DNA of 15,384 bases from the NCBI GenBank assembly GCA_964507305.1, contig CAZDPQ010000058.1, positions 1 to 15,384 on the forward strand, written 5' to 3'. The DNA comes from JAQVYV01 sp964507305. GTDB taxonomy: Bacteria; Bacillota; Clostridia; Saccharofermentanales; UBA5734. Positions 13,024 through 15,384 of the stretch are shown here, piece after piece; positions within the stretch are counted from its first letter, which is position 1, and the number at the start of each line of letters is the position of its first letter. The notes under the pieces were generated by a model. It saw nothing but the letters and a program-made list of their open reading frames with translations, made no database searches and was not told where the DNA came from. The position numbers were made by a program, and so were the translations under genes.

Positions 13024-14100
13024 TCAATACAGGAACGGGATGATCCGGTACTTCACTTTCCGGGTGTACCGGTCCCAGAGTTCTCCATATTTTTCCCTGC
13101 ATACTTTGTCGTCATCCGCCTGGCGGGTCAGGAAAAGGGCGATGTAGTAGGCCGGGTACAGCCATACCGCCCAGATCCCGAAATAGCCGGGGGCAAGGGT
13201 TACGGCGATGCCCTGCAGGATCTCCCCGAGGTAGTTGATATGGCGGCTTGCGCCCCAATAGCCGTTGACAAGAAGGCTGAGCCTGCCGTCGCTGAGCGCT
13301 TCCGGTTCGATCCAGAGGAATTTCCGGTCCGGCGCGGTTTTGAAATAATATTTTTGCATGTTCGCGCCGCGCGTAAACACCCAGCCGAAGAGGAAGAGCG
13401 CGCCGAAGAGGCCCGTCAGCCAGACAGGGTGTCCCGGGTCGGGAAGGCGGGTGGTAAACCAGAGGGAGATGGAATAAAAATACGGGTAGAACGCGAGACA
13501 GCCGAATCCCAATTTGAATCCGACCCGCTCCGCGATGAAGTCATATGTCCACAAATGGACTTTCTCGAACAGCAGATAATCGAAGCAGAACCAGGTCAGC
13601 ATCGCGCAGCCCAGAAGAAAGCCGGCATTCGTTTCCCTGACATGCAAGATGTGGTATGCCGCAAACGATAAAACATTCAGCTGCAGCATCACGGCGCCGA
13701 TCAGATAAAGCCACAGCTTCGCGTCGATGAATCCGCCCCTGATCTGCGGGTCCTTCACCCTGCCGAACCATACATCCGCGGGGAATGGTTTCCCGGTTGA
13801 TGGATGTTTTAAAACGATGAAAAGGGAAAATGCCAGGCCCATGGCGCACGCCCCGGCAAGACCGTACCATCGGGTCTCATACAGCCACTCATACGGCACG
13901 ATGTCGAAATATCCCAGGAGGAACCAGATGGCGATGCTTGCCGGAAGCACGATTTTTCCGTTGATCCGGTAATTCATGAGCTCGCCTGTCTTTTCATTTT
14001 TCACATACCCCTTCACCCGTTCTGCCGGGATGATGATATGCAGGAGAGTGATGAGCGCATAGGCGGCGAACGGCGTGATCAGACCCAAAAACGGTTTCAT
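13024..14100 (-). CDS. ERG4/ERG24 (sterol C14/C24-reductase) family membrane protein
   Basis: The product has 358 residues with about eight to nine hydrophobic segments. It matches the ERG4/ERG24 family along its length: MNYRINGKIVLP (42-53), VWFGRVKDPQIRGGFIDAK (110-128, family pattern FFxGRExNPRxG..D.K), ERVGFKLGFGCLAFYPYFYS (191-210), NGYWGASRHINYLGE (279-293) and CREKYGELWDRY then VKYRIIPFLY (334-345, 349-358). These are the most conserved parts of eukaryotic delta-14 and delta-24(24-1) sterol reductases, which use NADPH in membranes. In a bacterium the substrate may be a sterol, another isoprenoid or a host steroid; this is unknown. The frame stays open far upstream, but that part lies inside the preceding gene; GGAGG six bases before the ATG at 14100 fixes the start. 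The ATG overlaps the upstream stop (ATGA), so the two genes are translationally coupled. Confidence 0.88.
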   Translation of the reverse strand: MKPFLGLITPFAAYALITLLHIIIPAERVKGYVKNEKTGELMNYRINGKIVLPASIAIWFLLGYFDIVPYEWLYETRWYGLAGACAMGLAFSLFIVLKHPSTGKPFPADVWFGRVKDPQIRGGFIDAKLWLYLIGAVMLQLNVLSFAAYHILHVRETNAGFLLGCAMLTWFCFDYLLFEKVHLWTYDFIAERVGFKLGFGCLAFYPYFYSISLWFTTRLPDPGHPVWLTGLFGALFLFGWVFTRGANMQKYYFKTAPDRKFLWIEPEALSDGRLSLLVNGYWGASRHINYLGEILQGIAVTLAPGYFGIWAVWLYPAYYIALFLTRQADDDKVCREKYGELWDRYTRKVKYRIIPFLY

Positions 14101-14885
14101 GTCAAACCTCCGGTGTTCAGCGATATGATTTCGATCGCGGCTTTCTTGCTCAGCAGCCGGGTCAGGAGAAAATACGCGGCCTTGTTGACGATCCCCGGAA
14201 TGACGATCGGCCCCTTCCCCAGAGCATTCAGCGTCTGTTCCGCGACCGCATCGGCTTCCATCGTTCCGGGCGCCGGCCTGCCTTTCTCGGCCTTCAGGTA
14301 ACCGGGCGTGAGGATGGCGCCGGCGCAGCAGGCGATCACATCGATCCCGTGCGGCTTCCATTCCTTCCAAAGGCCTTCGGCCAGAACCGCGTTGAAGGAT
14401 TTTGTGGCCGCATACGTCGCGACTTTCGCGCTGCCCTGTGCGCCGGACAGCGAGGACATCAGCACCACCCCTCCCCGCTTCCGCCGGATCATCGGCTCCG
14501 ACACCAGTTTCGCAAGCAGCAGCGGCGCCTTGACATTGACGGCCGCGGCAAGCGCCAAATGGTCTTCGCCCGTATCCTCGAACAGCCCGATGGGAGCATA
14601 AGCGGCATTGTATACGAGCAGTCCGATCGAAACGCGCAGCGAATCCACGCACTTTTTCACGGTTTCGTAATCTGCCATATCCGCCGCAACGGGGATGACA
14701 TCGATCCCGTATTGTACGCGCAGCCGGTCCGCCGCTTCCTTCAGCCTGTCTTCCTGCCGTGCCATCAACACAAGATCCAGCCCCCGCCGGGCGATGGCCT
14801 CGGCAAAGGCGAAGCCCAGCCCGTACGAGGCGCCGGCAATCAAAGCGTAGGGTCCGTACTTTTCCTTGAACGTCATCGTGCTCAT
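14097..14885 (-). CDS. Short-chain dehydrogenase/reductase
   Basis: The product has 262 residues, a classical SDR length. Seen are the cofactor motif GASYGLG (18-24), a variant NNAG motif reading YNAAYAP (92-98), N117, S145 in MSSLSG, and the catalytic pair Y158 and K162 in YAATK, then GAILTPGY. R43 after the second strand (LMARQEDRL) suggests NADP(H). Overall it resembles the SDR branch that includes 3-ketoacyl reductases and 17-beta-hydroxysteroid dehydrogenases of the KAR/HSD17B12 kind (inference from the GPYALIAGASYGLG start). Its gene overlaps that of the ERG4/ERG24-type reductase by 4 bp, so the two enzymes probably act on one lipid-like substrate. The start at 14885 follows GCAGG; the frame is open to 14984, but that would overlap the -35 box of the promoter. 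Confidence 0.9.
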   Translation of the reverse strand: MSTMTFKEKYGPYALIAGASYGLGFAFAEAIARRGLDLVLMARQEDRLKEAADRLRVQYGIDVIPVAADMADYETVKKCVDSLRVSIGLLVYNAAYAPIGLFEDTGEDHLALAAAVNVKAPLLLAKLVSEPMIRRKRGGVVLMSSLSGAQGSAKVATYAATKSFNAVLAEGLWKEWKPHGIDVIACCAGAILTPGYLKAEKGRPAPGTMEADAVAEQTLNALGKGPIVIPGIVNKAAYFLLTRLLSKKAAIEIISLNTGGLT

Positions 14886-14955
14886 AAAAACGACCTGCCT
14901 GATAGGATTTTTCCCGGGCTTCCCCCGAGGTCGGCCCGCCGGCCTTTTATACACT

Positions 14956-14984
14956 ATTTTATGTGCAGCAACCGATTTTTTCAA
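14956..14984 (-). promoter_or_regulatory. Promoter of the SDR/ERG4-ERG24 operon
   Basis: On the minus strand TTGAAA (14984-14979), 17 bp, TAAAAT (14961-14956). Each box is 5 of 6 with ideal spacing. It leaves a leader of about 65 bases before the SDR start. Confidence 0.65.
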
Positions 14985-15097
14985 CTATAAATTGTAACGA
15001 TGCCGGAGCGGACGAACGGCGGCACTTGTGCGTCGCAGAGAAACTGATTCGCATAACAAAAATTCTGCTGATCCATTACAGTGATTTTCATGATCAT
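14981..15097 (-). CDS. Possible 38-residue small protein
   Basis: A short frame starts MIMKITVMDQQNFCYANQFL and ends VTIYS. AGGAG lies six bases before the ATG at 15097, a good ribosome site, which is the main support. It contains two cysteines and no membrane helix. I do not recognise it; it may be a small gene or the remnant start of a longer one. Its stop falls inside the -35 region of the SDR promoter, and its ribosome site lies inside the candidate hicB promoter on the other strand. Confidence 0.35.
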   Translation of the reverse strand: MIMKITVMDQQNFCYANQFLCDAQVPPFVRSGIVTIYS

Positions 15098-15113
15098 GTT
15101 TTTCTCCTATAAT
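15085..15113 (+). promoter_or_regulatory. Candidate promoter of the hicB-like gene
   Basis: TTTTCA (15085-15090), 17 bp, perfect TATAAT (15108-15113), with an expected leader of about 50 bases before the hicB start. Confidence 0.45.
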
Positions 15114-15170
15114 GATTTCTAATGTGTAAATATTGAATCATCCTCATAGAAATGCTCAAAGGAGAATATT

Positions 15171-15353
15171 ATGAAGTTCGTTTTCTGCGCATGCTTCTAT
15201 CCGCTGGCTGATAAGCCCGGTTATATGGTGAATTTTCCGGATCTGCCCGGATGTGTAACCGAAGGTGAAGACCTCGCATCTGCGATCGAAATGGCAGCTG
15301 ATGCGGCAGCGGGATGGGTTTTGGACGAATTGTCAACGCCGAACGAAAATTGA
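15171..15353 (+). pseudogene. hicB: HicB-family antitoxin, truncated by an insertion sequence end
   Basis: The frame begins MKFVFCACFYPLADKPGYMV and continues through FPDLPGCVTEGEDLASAIEM, the diagnostic core of the HicB N-terminal domain (partial RNase-H-like fold), which neutralises HicA mRNA-cleaving toxins. AAAGGAG before the ATG is a good ribosome site. Intact HicB proteins run on for some 60-80 more residues with a DNA-binding tail; this one loses homology at about residue 53 (WVLDE), where TGTCAACGCC begins, and stops after LSTPNEN, residues that would come from the inserted DNA. No hicA gene lies upstream in the 70 bases between it and the next reading frame. The partner may lie beyond the insertion or be absent. 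Confidence 0.75.
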
Positions 15354-15384
15354 CCATGGCCGCCGAGAGATAATTGACCATCTT
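15331..15384. mobile_element. Probable left end of an IS21-family insertion sequence
   Basis: TGTCAACGCC at 15331 interrupts the hicB frame and is followed by two imperfect 21-bp repeats, 15337-15357 and 15361-15381, at 24-bp spacing, alike at 18 of 21 positions and sharing AATTGACCAT. IS21-family elements start with TG and carry several such repeats near each end as transposase sites, often with an AATTGACC core. The istA/istB genes would lie to the right of the window. Target duplication cannot be checked here. Confidence 0.6.

Noticed and set aside
14101..14652. N-terminal extension of the ERG4/ERG24-type protein
   Set aside because: The extension lies wholly inside the SDR gene in another frame, is Arg/Gly/Ala-rich with no membrane segments, and the internal ATG at 14100 has GGAGG before it.
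15169..15381. 70-codon minus-strand frame at the right edge
   Set aside because: Antisense to the HicB core, basic and without recognisable motif; part of it is the inserted repeat sequence.
1..15384. CRISPR array, tRNA, rRNA or riboswitch
   Set aside because: I saw no regularly spaced repeat array, cloverleaf-like gene or known aptamer core in the gaps between genes; the only tandem repeats are the two at the right edge.

Overview
The window looks like a chromosomal piece of a Bacillota (probably Clostridia-grade) anaerobe. The reasons are strong Shine-Dalgarno sites (GGAGG/AGGAG) before most genes, a CIRCE heat-shock operator, serine-rich lipoproteins, a LexA/CI-type S24 repressor and an AmmeMemoRadiSam cluster of the kind found in clostridia. 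The taxonomy is inferred; there is no rRNA or other marker here.

Base composition splits the window. Positions 1 to about 4190 are clearly AT-rich. They hold a small sugar or methyl-transfer locus: an AraC regulator (+) diverges from a URO-D/MtaA-type protein, a sugar-binding lipoprotein and the start of a second serine-rich lipoprotein (all -). From about 4191 to 14950 the DNA is GC-rich, and AT-richer DNA returns near the right edge.

The GC-rich part has three blocks. (1) A minus-strand operon reads eno, msrA, a LigB-like/AMMECR1 fusion and the amrS radical SAM enzyme, from a TATAAT promoter just upstream of eno. Behind it lies an Hsp20 gene with its own promoter and a near-perfect CIRCE operator, separated from eno by a strong hairpin. 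(2) A divergent regulator pair, a 69-residue HTH protein (-) and a self-cleaving-type XRE/S24 repressor (+), shares an intergenic region with two palindromes over the promoters. The repressor is followed closely by a zinc-dependent alcohol/polyol dehydrogenase and a large lipoprotein of unknown function, probably one transcript. (3) Convergent to this is a two-gene minus operon with an ATGA overlap: a short-chain dehydrogenase and a full-length ERG4/ERG24 (sterol C14/C24-reductase) family membrane protein. This is the most unusual content of the window.

At the right edge a hicB-like antitoxin gene is cut after about 53 codons. The foreign sequence begins TGTCAACGCC and carries two 21-bp imperfect repeats at 24-bp spacing, which resembles the end of an IS21-family insertion sequence running out of the window. 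No rRNA, tRNA, CRISPR array or riboswitch was recognised. No gene-free stretch exceeds 300 bases; the longest (9032-9312) holds the hsp20 promoter, the CIRCE element and a possible 26-codon reading frame.
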